This document shows positions 1 to 7,346 of a stretch of 64,000 nt of DNA, one piece after another. The DNA is taken from NCBI RefSeq assembly GCF_042747725.1, contig NZ_JBHZGO010000108.1, positions 1 to 64,000 on the forward strand, written 5' to 3'. The DNA is from FACHB-T130 sp042747725 (lineage in GTDB: Bacteria > Cyanobacteriota > Cyanobacteriia > Cyanobacteriales > FACHB-T130). Under the pieces are notes generated by a model. That model saw only the letters and a program-made list of their open reading frames with translations, ran no database searches and was not told the DNA's origin. The first letter of the stretch is position 1; each line of letters begins with the position of its first letter. The position numbers and the translations under genes were made by a program.

Positions 1-249
1 ACCATCTATCAAAGCAAGGGGGCATGGCGGCGGGAGTTGTCTGTTTCATCGGGAGAAACCTCGACGTGAACTGTTTACTCTGCAAGCATTATACTTTCTT
101 TTCCTTTTGATTTTCGTTTAAGTCCCGATAGAGCGGTTTTCACTTGGAGGGGTTTGGGGAGAGGTGTTCCAGTGTATAGGGCAGGGGTGGGGTCAAACCC
201 TAGGGCATCTCATCGAGAATTGCTAGATTAATTTGCTGGGAAAACAAAA
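1..249. other. Window edge, no gene recognised
   Basis: A plus-strand frame is open from base 1 to a TGA at 67-69 and could be the last 22 codons of a gene that begins outside the window, but nothing in it is recognisable. The rest holds no open frame that I can support and ends in the terminator of the DUF4335 gene. Confidence 0.3.
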
Positions 250-275
250 AAACCGGGTTTTAAAAAACCCGGTTT
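241..275 (-). terminator. Rho-independent terminator of the DUF4335 gene
   Basis: An inverted repeat with 12-base arms (AAACCGGGTTTT / AAAACCCGGTTT) lies about 35 bases downstream of the stop codon of the minus-strand DUF4335 gene. Read on the minus strand it is followed by a T-rich run (TTTTTGTTTT). Confidence 0.8.
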
Positions 276-310
276 CTGAAGAATTCTCTTTTTCTCGATC
301 GACAACCCGC

Positions 311-1942
311 TTAAGGTTCCAGAAAGGTTTCCACTTTGCCATCGGAGCCAAGAACTACCCGGATGTGGGCATTGCGATCGCCTTCGATGGGAGAAACAAA
401 CGGTTTCCCCGGTACTGGCATCCCAGTACGGTCAATATACTTGACTGACGCTTCTCCAAGCGGTCGAATGCGCTCGATGGAGCCATCCGGATTGAGCCGG
501 AGATAGTATTGCAGCGATTGTGTCAGACCGGCGGGTGGTTTCCATTGCTGTTGGAAATAGTTCCGCACTTGTGCAACTTGGGGAATCGTGTCAAATAGCC
601 GGTCTTCCTGGGCGCGATCGCTACTGGTTTGGGCGCGATCGCGTTTCCCCGCCGGTGGGGCAACGCTGCCGCGAGTCGTACCGGGACTAGGTTCGCTGTT
701 ATTTGCAGCCGAGCTTTCAGCCGGAAGGCTGGCAAGCGACGGCAGATTGGGAAGCGGGGGAGGCGCGGGAGGAATGCCCCCGGCATTGGGGGATGCAGAC
801 TGGTTTGTGCCTTGAGAACTTGAGGCGCTGTCACCAGGAGCCGGTTGCCCGATTCGGGGCGCTGTCACCCCGCCGCTACTGGGGATCGGATCGAACGGGA
901 GATTATTGCGGATAGCCTGTTTTGGCTGTTCAGCCGGGGGTTTGGGGATGGGAGGAAAATTACTGGGAGGAGGGGGCTGGAAAATGGCTCTTCCCTCTGG
1001 GGCAGAACGTTGTTGAATGGGGGGCAGATTGGTGAAAATGGGGCTGGAATTTCCAGGGGGATTCCGAGGCACAACGACGACCCCTGGGCTTTTGGCATTG
1101 AAAGGTGTCGGCGTGCCTACAGGGGCCGGAGATAACAAAATGGACGAAGGAGACCCAGTCGGCGTCGGCGACACGGAGGACAAAGGAGGAGGCGTCGGCA
1201 CTCCCGCCGTAGGCGTCGTTGTCGGAACTGGCAACACCTCGGTGGAACCGGGCACTTGTGCCGGGGTGCTGGGTGATGCAGTGGGTGCCGGTGCAGAGGA
1301 GATGACAGTGGGACTAGGCTGGTTCAGCAGCTTGAGCGTGGCGGCTGTTATACCCACCCCCAACAGAAAGATGGCTGCCGTCCGAGTCCAGAGGGGCGGA
1401 TTTTTCAACCACTGGGTGCGGTTGAGGGGAGGCAATGCCACTAATTCAGCGTTGTATTCATCCAAAGCCGTGGCTAAGTCGAATAGTTGCAGCGCACTCA
1501 GCGTCACGACTGACCCCGTTTCTTCAGTCGCCAAATGCCCCAAAAATAGGTCGTGGGACAAAAGTCCCCTCGGTTGTATATAGGGGACAAAGGTTTGAAA
1601 ATGGGGGGATTCGGGCGGGGAAAGAATGGTTGCCGCTTGGGCGGGGGCAGCAGCAGCGACCATCGGCTCGCCTACGGGCATTTGATGCGCCACCGGCTGC
1701 GGTCGAGGGGATTGCTGAAGGAAGTCCTGCACGTAGGTGCTAACGGCTTCGCAAAGGCTTTCTAATTGAGCGCGATTTCCGCGAATCGATACTCGTCGAT
1801 CTTCTGGCTGTCGCGGATCGTCAAAGCTTAGCTCAAATCGTAGATGCTTCAGCACGGGTTGTCCTGCCCAGCGAGACAGGGGCGAGTCTTTCGCCTGGAT
1901 TTCCAACGTGCAGGTGGGGGGTGTATAGCGTCGCAAAACCAT
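311..1942 (-). CDS. DUF4335 domain-containing membrane protein
   Basis: The protein has 543 residues. The N-terminal block (about 1-75, with TPPTCTLEI near the start) is what I recognise as the cyanobacterial DUF4335 family. One membrane helix follows at about 186-205. A long linker rich in Pro, Ser and Thr runs to about 430, and a compact charged domain closes the protein (about 455-543). The topology suggests a single-pass anchored protein with a long flexible arm. The downstream partner in cyanobacteria is usually a DUF3038 gene, and here that gene lies 41 bases upstream on the same strand, so co-transcription is likely. The biochemical function is unknown. The proline-rich stretch has strong codon bias that creates long antisense open frames, which are shadows. 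Confidence 0.85.
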   Translation of the reverse strand: MVLRRYTPPTCTLEIQAKDSPLSRWAGQPVLKHLRFELSFDDPRQPEDRRVSIRGNRAQLESLCEAVSTYVQDFLQQSPRPQPVAHQMPVGEPMVAAAAPAQAATILSPPESPHFQTFVPYIQPRGLLSHDLFLGHLATEETGSVVTLSALQLFDLATALDEYNAELVALPPLNRTQWLKNPPLWTRTAAIFLLGVGITAATLKLLNQPSPTVISSAPAPTASPSTPAQVPGSTEVLPVPTTTPTAGVPTPPPLSSVSPTPTGSPSSILLSPAPVGTPTPFNAKSPGVVVVPRNPPGNSSPIFTNLPPIQQRSAPEGRAIFQPPPPSNFPPIPKPPAEQPKQAIRNNLPFDPIPSSGGVTAPRIGQPAPGDSASSSQGTNQSASPNAGGIPPAPPPLPNLPSLASLPAESSAANNSEPSPGTTRGSVAPPAGKRDRAQTSSDRAQEDRLFDTIPQVAQVRNYFQQQWKPPAGLTQSLQYYLRLNPDGSIERIRPLGEASVKYIDRTGMPVPGKPFVSPIEGDRNAHIRVVLGSDGKVETFLEP

Positions 1943-1983
1943 TTTGCTAATTGAAAGGATTGCTAATTGCTAAGTGTGAATTG

Positions 1984-2574
1984 CTAGCGGGCGCGATCCA
2001 AAAGTGCTAACCAGAGACGCCGATGACCATTGGGGCTACTGTAGAACAGGAGATCGATGAGAAGTTTCAAAGCCAAGTGGCTCAAAGCGTCGGACGATAC
2101 ATTTTCTTCTTCCTCCATGCGTTCCTGGTAAGTGTTGCTGAAGGCATCAAGATAATCTCCCAGTAAAGAAGCTTCGTGGGGTTCCCGGTTTTGCTCGGCT
2201 AGCTGTTCGAGCAAGGCAACGGCACGGCGGATTAGCTCTTGCTGCTGTCTGGCAAGGTGACAGATGATTAAAACAAGCGATCGCGCTTCCTCCACATCTA
2301 ACTTTTTCCGCCCTCCCGAACTCTTCCGCATGGGGTTAGACTGGCGCAGTCGCCACAAAGCCACCCGATCTGCCACCATTGACTCTAAATTCAATTGAGC
2401 TGCGGCTTGAAGTATCGCGTCGGAACCGATGCCTGCCAATGCTTCAAGAGCCAATAAAATTAAATCCAGTTGGGCTTTGATATTGTCCAACTGTACTGGA
2501 TCTGGCGCGGAAGCAAGGGGTAAATCCTCCCAGTGGGGGGTTGGCGTCGTTGGTGTCTTCACGATGGAGGGCAT
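1984..2574 (-). CDS. DUF3038 domain-containing protein
   Basis: This is a 196-residue, soluble, mostly helical protein that I recognise as the cyanobacterial DUF3038 family. Features are a Leu/Ala-rich N-terminal helix pair, a basic patch (MRKSSGGRKK, about 82-91) and an acidic stretch (MEEEENVSS) near residue 155. It lies directly upstream of the DUF4335 gene on the same strand, an arrangement common in cyanobacteria, which suggests that the two products work together. No catalytic motif is visible and no function is claimed. The ATG is kept because no better-placed alternative with a Shine-Dalgarno sequence is seen. Confidence 0.85.
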   Translation of the reverse strand: MPSIVKTPTTPTPHWEDLPLASAPDPVQLDNIKAQLDLILLALEALAGIGSDAILQAAAQLNLESMVADRVALWRLRQSNPMRKSSGGRKKLDVEEARSLVLIICHLARQQQELIRRAVALLEQLAEQNREPHEASLLGDYLDAFSNTYQERMEEEENVSSDALSHLALKLLIDLLFYSSPNGHRRLWLALLDRAR

Positions 2575-2718
2575 ATTTTTAGCTTAGGTGACGCAACTGG
2601 TGATAACTTCGCCGTTACGAGTCTTGAAACCAGACTATCGCGGTTTTGAGTAAGTTTCCTGTCGTCGGCTGATGGCGAATGGCTAACTGTTTTTAAACAA
2701 TTAGCTATTAGTAATTCG

Positions 2719-5178
2719 CTACTTAATATAGGCGATTGTGACACCCGTGCCACCTTCTGGAGTGCCAGCTAATTCAAAACGCTCGATTAGAGGATGCTGT
2801 TTCAAGAATTCGTGGACACCTTCTCGCAGTCGTCCGGTTCCCTTGCCGTGGATAATCCACAAACAACCCGCATCCATCGCTTGAGCGATCGCTTTTTCTA
2901 ATGCCATCTCGGCATCAGGCACTCGACTCCCCCGAATATCGACGGTATTTTTGGAGGTGCGAATTGTGGGTTGCGGTTTGGAGGGTGCGGGTTGCTCTTT
3001 TGGAGTAGCCGTCGGTTTGGCTTTAGTGATGGGTTCGGGTTTCTGACCGTCCAAAGATTCGATATCTTCAAGGGAGACGGTCATTTTCATTAACCCAAAT
3101 CGCACGCTCATCTGACCAGCTTCGTCTGGATTGCTCAGCACTTCGGCGGTTTGTCCCAAGCGAGGAATGCGGACGCGATCGCCCATTTTTGGGCTAAATC
3201 CCGGCTTTGGTTTGGGTGGCGGCGAGGGCAAAAGATGACGTTCGGCAATTTCATTCAAGGCGTTGGTTGCACCTTGAGCATCTTGAGCAGTGGCTGAGCC
3301 TTGCTGTAACCGCCGAATCACTTGAGCGATTTCTCCTTTGGCTTGAATCAAGGCTTCCTGTACAGCGCGTTCCTGGGAAAGCTTGAGCTGCTGTTCCCGT
3401 TCCTGCAAAGCGGCAGCTTTTCTCGACACCTCCTGATAAAAACGCTCCGCTTGCTGCAACAACTGACTAGCTTCAGCTGCTTTAGTTTCTTGATTGCGGC
3501 GTTGTGCTTCCAGTCCGGCAATCACTTGGTTGATGTCTTCTGAAGCACCTCCCACATAAGTTTGAGCTTGTTCGACAATTTCCGCCTTCAATCCCAAGCG
3601 TCGCGCAATCGTCAGGGCGTTGGAACGTCCGGGAATTCCCCACAACAGTCGATAAGTGGGGCTGAGGGTGCGATCGTCAAATTCCACCGAGGCATTTTCA
3701 AACCGTTCGTCTTCATATTTGAGCGCTTTGAGTTCGCCGAAGTGGGTGGTGGCAATGCTTAGATTGGCATGGTCTGCTAGATACTGGAGGAGAGCGATCG
3801 CTAAAGCACTCCCTTCTGCCGGATCGGTTCCCGCTCCCACTTCATCCAGCAAAACTAGCGTATTTGGCGTCATTCCCTCAGAAATTCGGCTGATGCGACG
3901 AATATGCCCCGAAAAAGTCGATAAACTCTGCTCTAAAGATTGTTCGTCGCCAATATCTGCCAGCACTAAATCAAACCAAGGCAATTCTACCGGCTCCCGC
4001 GCCGGGACAAATAACCCCACTTTTGCCATCAGTGCGGCTAATCCCAGGGTTTTTAGGGTGACGGTTTTGCCGCCGGTATTCGGTCCAGTAATTGTTACGA
4101 CCCGAATCTCTGGCTGAATCAGTAAATCTACGGGCACGACTGCACCCCCGTTTTCGTGTCGCTGCTGCCATACCAATAAAGGATGGCGCAACTGGCGCAG
4201 GGTGATGGAATTTTCGATTTTGGATTGGGGATTTTTGGCTGGGGATTCTCCAGACTCCTCATCTTCCCGGTTCCCCGGCTTTTCTGGGGGGGTGCGTTCG
4301 ATAAATCTGGGAGGATTCGCTTCTAACCAATAGCTGTATCGTGACCTAGCGGTTGCCAAATCCAAAGTTGTCGCCACTGCCAACAACTGCTCTAAATCTG
4401 GCTTCACGGCTGCTACTTGTGCCGTCAACACTTGGCGGATGGCTTCTTCTTCCACTTGTTCTTGACGCCGCAACTGCCGCAATTGATTGCCCAATTGCAC
4501 GATCGCGTTCGGTTCGATAAATAGCGTCGCGCCGCTACTGGAAGTGTCGTGGACGATGCCGGGAATGGCGTCTTTTTGCGGTGCTTTGACGGGAATCACG
4601 AAGCGATCGCCCCGCTGTTTGATCGTCTGTTCCTGCACTGCATTGGCTTGGCGCTGCAAAATCCCCTGCAATGTCTGATAAATGCGATCGCGCAGCTGCC
4701 GCAGTTGGATGCGAATTCCGCCCAGCTTGGCACTCGCCCTATCTGCTACGTCTCCCCTTTCATCGATACAGTGGTTAATTTCCTGCTCTAATTCTGGATA
4801 GGTGCGGATATCGGCAACCAGCGCTTTCAGCACCGGCACGTCTTCTTGATCGTCAATCATGCGCCGCAAACGCCTGACTCCAGCCAGGGTGGTGGCGATC
4901 GCCAGCAACTCTTCCCCCGCTAAAATTCCCTGAAGTTCCGCTCGCTCCAGAGAATCTCCTATATCCTGAATTCCTTCAAAAGTCAACCCCGGAGAAAGAC
5001 GATTCTCCAACTGGTAAACTTCCTGAGTTTGGGCGATGAGTTGCAGGCTCTCTGACTGAGTAGCTGGAATTTGCAGATGATTGGCAGCTAGAGCGCCCAA
5101 CTTAGTGGCAGCAAAAGTAGACAAATGCTGGCACAGGCGGGGCCATTCGAGTAATTCTAAGGTCTCAGATTGAATCAA
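2719..5178 (-). CDS. mutS2: MutS2 family ATPase/endonuclease
   Basis: The protein has 819 residues, near the usual length for MutS2. It has a MutS core and clamp region, a Walker A motif GPNTGGKT at 365-372, a Walker B motif LVLLDE at 441-446, a coiled-coil clamp around 540-640 and a C-terminal Smr nuclease domain (about 745-819, with DIRG and HGKGTGRLR). MutS2 lacks the mismatch-recognition domain of MutS; family members act on recombination intermediates or on collided ribosomes. The start codon is TTG, chosen because the residues that follow (MIQSETLELLEWPRL) match the usual N-terminus of cyanobacterial homologues. Residues of about 298-324 form a low-complexity insert encoded by repeat-like DNA (see the repeat entry). 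Confidence 0.96.
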   Translation of the reverse strand: MIQSETLELLEWPRLCQHLSTFAATKLGALAANHLQIPATQSESLQLIAQTQEVYQLENRLSPGLTFEGIQDIGDSLERAELQGILAGEELLAIATTLAGVRRLRRMIDDQEDVPVLKALVADIRTYPELEQEINHCIDERGDVADRASAKLGGIRIQLRQLRDRIYQTLQGILQRQANAVQEQTIKQRGDRFVIPVKAPQKDAIPGIVHDTSSSGATLFIEPNAIVQLGNQLRQLRRQEQVEEEAIRQVLTAQVAAVKPDLEQLLAVATTLDLATARSRYSYWLEANPPRFIERTPPEKPGNREDEESGESPAKNPQSKIENSITLRQLRHPLLVWQQRHENGGAVVPVDLLIQPEIRVVTITGPNTGGKTVTLKTLGLAALMAKVGLFVPAREPVELPWFDLVLADIGDEQSLEQSLSTFSGHIRRISRISEGMTPNTLVLLDEVGAGTDPAEGSALAIALLQYLADHANLSIATTHFGELKALKYEDERFENASVEFDDRTLSPTYRLLWGIPGRSNALTIARRLGLKAEIVEQAQTYVGGASEDINQVIAGLEAQRRNQETKAAEASQLLQQAERFYQEVSRKAAALQEREQQLKLSQERAVQEALIQAKGEIAQVIRRLQQGSATAQDAQGATNALNEIAERHLLPSPPPKPKPGFSPKMGDRVRIPRLGQTAEVLSNPDEAGQMSVRFGLMKMTVSLEDIESLDGQKPEPITKAKPTATPKEQPAPSKPQPTIRTSKNTVDIRGSRVPDAEMALEKAIAQAMDAGCLWIIHGKGTGRLREGVHEFLKQHPLIERFELAGTPEGGTGVTIAYIK
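4207..4287. repeat. Low-complexity repeat carried in frame in mutS2
   Basis: The DNA contains GGATTGGGGATTTTTGGCTG and related GGGGATT heptamers typical of cyanobacterial intergenic repeats. It codes for residues of about 298-324 of MutS2, a polar loop just before the ATPase domain. The reading frame is kept. Confidence 0.55.
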
Positions 5179-5281
5179 AGCTTAAAAGCTATATCTAAAT
5201 ATTCAAGTGCTTATCTATATTAATTTTAAGCTCTGATTAACTGACAGCGCGAGAACAAACATACGCAACTCGCCGCTTTCC

Positions 5282-5521
5282 TTACGCTGGGGCACCTTCC
5301 AACTCATACTGGCTTTGGGTAAGCGTCACCCACGCGGTTTCCTCCCAAGGCTCCAGAAATCCTATTGACTCTAAAGGAGCGATCGCATCCAACTGCATTA
5401 GCTCGTCTGTGTCAAAATCATCAAATATTTCAGTAAGTGCTTGCAAGTCGCGCTGCCTCAAAGGCATTTGCAACACTGTGAAATAGCAAGCCAGAGCTGA
5501 CTGGTTCGTAGATGCAGACAT
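5282..5521 (-). CDS. Small hypothetical acidic protein
   Basis: This is a 79-residue acidic protein that I do not recognise by function. The start at 5521 is preferred over the ATG ten codons upstream because AGGA lies seven bases before it. The chain contains a central acidic helix (LTEIFDDFDTDELMQLD) and a C-terminal Trp-Glu-rich segment (EPWEETAW). It lies about 100 bases upstream of mutS2 on the same strand, separated by an AT-rich spacer, so it may have its own transcript. Confidence 0.6.
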   Translation of the reverse strand: MSASTNQSALACYFTVLQMPLRQRDLQALTEIFDDFDTDELMQLDAIAPLESIGFLEPWEETAWVTLTQSQYELEGAPA

Positions 5522-5732
5522 TTGCGTTCCTGATGAAGATAATTGTTTCAACCTAAAACAGGCTTTAGCGTCCTACCTCTATCCCATTACTGAAGTTTAT
5601 TGCTCTTAAAGTCTGCCTTTAGAAGGATGCTATTTATGAAATAATTAAATTTAAACGATAAAATTCTCTTTATAAAGAATAAAAATTAAAAAAAGTTATC
5701 GTTTTTCCGGTTTTTCCGGAATTGTGGCTACG

Positions 5733-6098
5733 CTGGTGATGTTTTATCTCAGTTCACGCGATGTGCAACTTTAAGAAAGCCGTTTGATCAAGACTTGTCA
5801 TCAATACGGTTCGCTTAAAGCTAACAATCCAAAACCTGCGTAGGTTGGGTTGAGGCACGAAACCCAACACCAATAACTTATGTTGGGTTTCACTATCGTT
5901 CAACCCAACCTACAACTGGTGATGTTTTATCTCAGTTCACTCAATGTACAACTTTAAGAAAGCCGTTTGATCAAGGGTTGTCATCAATACGGTTCGCTTA
6001 AAGCTAACAATCCAAAACCTGCGTAGGTTGGGTTGAGGCACGAAACCCAACACCAATAACTTATGTTGGGTTTCACTATCGTTCAACCCAACCTACAA
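5733..6098. repeat. 183-bp tandem duplication containing a hairpin repeat
   Basis: Two direct copies, 5733-5915 and 5916-6098, differ at only a few positions. Each holds a 74-bp palindromic element (5840-5913 and 6023-6096) with 14-base perfect arms GTAGGTTGGGTTGA / TCAACCCAACCTAC and internal AAACCCAACA / TGTTGGGTTT arms. A diverged third copy of the hairpin lies at 27437-27502. The 816-base gap between 5552 and 6367 holds only this, a short tandem repeat and AT-rich DNA. Confidence 0.95.
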
Positions 6099-6173
6099 CT
6101 ATTCTTAGTGAACCATATTGGGCTGATTACGACCCACATTTGGTGAAATTTAGAGTTTTAGCTTCAGGCGGAC

Positions 6174-6216
6174 TGAGCCAACAACTGAGCCAACAACTGA
6201 GCCAAAGAGTGAGCCG
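6174..6216. repeat. Short tandem repeat (12-mer)
   Basis: The unit TGAGCCAACAAC occurs about two and a half times and then decays (TGAGCCAAAGAG, TGAGCCGAATCG). It is non-coding and lies about 150 bases upstream of the YqiJ-like gene. Confidence 0.7.
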
Positions 6217-6367
6217 AATCGCCGAGACCGCTCTGAGACGATCGAAGTGCAGTCAGCTTAATTAATCGATGAAGCTCAAAGACAAACTTCTCCATTAAGC
6301 ACCTTCCTCCGTAAGTCTTGAAACGCTAAAATTTTCAACTCAACTCAATTAAGGACACTAGGCATTC

Positions 6368-7072
6368 ATGCTGTTTAATTCAGCCAACCTACCCTACTGG
6401 ATGTTTCTAGGGATGGGAGTCCTATTATTCCTATTGGTGATTGTTTCCGGTGGGGGAGACTCCGACATAGATGCTGACATAGATGCTGACATAGATACCG
6501 ACATAGATGTTATAGACGTAGACACCGATGCAGATGGTGACTTCGACTCCTTGGAAATCCTGGGATGGCTAGGCATTGGCAAAGCGCCGCTAATCCTATT
6601 ATTAGGAACTGACTTTAGCCTCTGGGGTGTCATCGGCTGGATGCTCAATGTCTGGGTTGGCAGCCTCACAGGTGGCATCCCCTACCGTTTTTTTGGATTA
6701 GGGGGAGTGGTGTTATTAGGTTCAATGGCTATCAGCCTGTTTCTGGGGGGGTTGATTGCTCGACCACTGGGAAAAATCTTTGCCGCCTTTGGGGAAGATG
6801 CCAGTAGCGATCGCTTAATTGGTTGCTTCGGCACCGTAAGTTCTGCCTTTATTCCCCATAAACACAGAGGCAAAATTGGTCAGGTAGATGTCATCGATTC
6901 AGCGCGAAATCTTGTCACCATCAGCGCCACTTTACCTGATTGGGCAACTGTTCTCCCGCGTCGCAATGAAAAAGTCTTAGTCATTGAACGTTTGGAACAC
7001 CACTATTTAGTCGTCGCCAAAGATAGTCTCGATCAAGAACATTGGCTAGAAAATGCACACAAAATCAAGTAA
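6368..7072 (+). CDS. YqiJ/NfeD-like membrane protein with OB-fold
   Basis: The protein has 234 residues. A membrane helix (about 10-28) is followed by an Asp-rich segment made of DIDADIDTDID-type dipeptides (about 31-61), further hydrophobic helices at about 70-135 and a C-terminal OB-fold-like beta domain (about 145-225). This is the layout of YqiJ/NfeD-type partners of flotillins. Such proteins sit in the membrane next to SPFH scaffolds. The flotillin gene starts 274 bases downstream on the same strand, which supports the assignment. The Asp repeats resemble cation-binding sequences, but that is inference. They arise from a repeated GACATAGATGCT-type DNA unit. Confidence 0.8.
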   Translation: MLFNSANLPYWMFLGMGVLLFLLVIVSGGGDSDIDADIDADIDTDIDVIDVDTDADGDFDSLEILGWLGIGKAPLILLLGTDFSLWGVIGWMLNVWVGSLTGGIPYRFFGLGGVVLLGSMAISLFLGGLIARPLGKIFAAFGEDASSDRLIGCFGTVSSAFIPHKHRGKIGQVDVIDSARNLVTISATLPDWATVLPRRNEKVLVIERLEHHYLVVAKDSLDQEHWLENAHKIK

Positions 7073-7087
7073 GAAATCCCAGAAGAA

Positions 7088-7178
7088 CAGGACTTACGCA
7101 AAGCTTATACATATAGCGTTTTGTCGGGGCAATCCCTTGTGGTTGCCCTCAGATGTGGTGCTATTTGCGTAATTCCTG
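7088..7178 (+). mobile_element. MITE copy A with 5-bp target duplication
   Basis: This is a 91-bp element with terminal inverted repeats CAGGACTTACGCAA / TTGCGTAATTCCTG. It is flanked by AAGAA on both sides (7083-7087 and 7179-7183). Two more copies lie at 39335-39429 (reverse) and 42561-42652. There is no coding capacity. It sits between the YqiJ-like and flotillin genes. Confidence 0.9.
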
Positions 7179-7346
7179 AAGAATAAAATACACCGCTATC
7201 CAAACAAAGTCCACCTGTGCGTTTACGCGCACGCTACGCTAACGCCGACTTTAGAAGTTCAAGTTGCCTAGGTAGATTTCATCTGTATATCCGCAACTTC
7301 CAATCGCTAGAGAAACTAACAACTAACAACCAACTTCTTCAAAATT

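Noticed and set aside
1017..1583. 188-residue Gly/Val-rich frame antisense to the DUF4335 gene
   Set aside because: It mirrors the Pro/Thr-rich linker of the real gene, giving a biased composition with no start signal.
2559..2753. 64-residue minus-strand frame between DUF3038 and mutS2
   Set aside because: It overlaps the ends of both genes and has no start signal or similarity.
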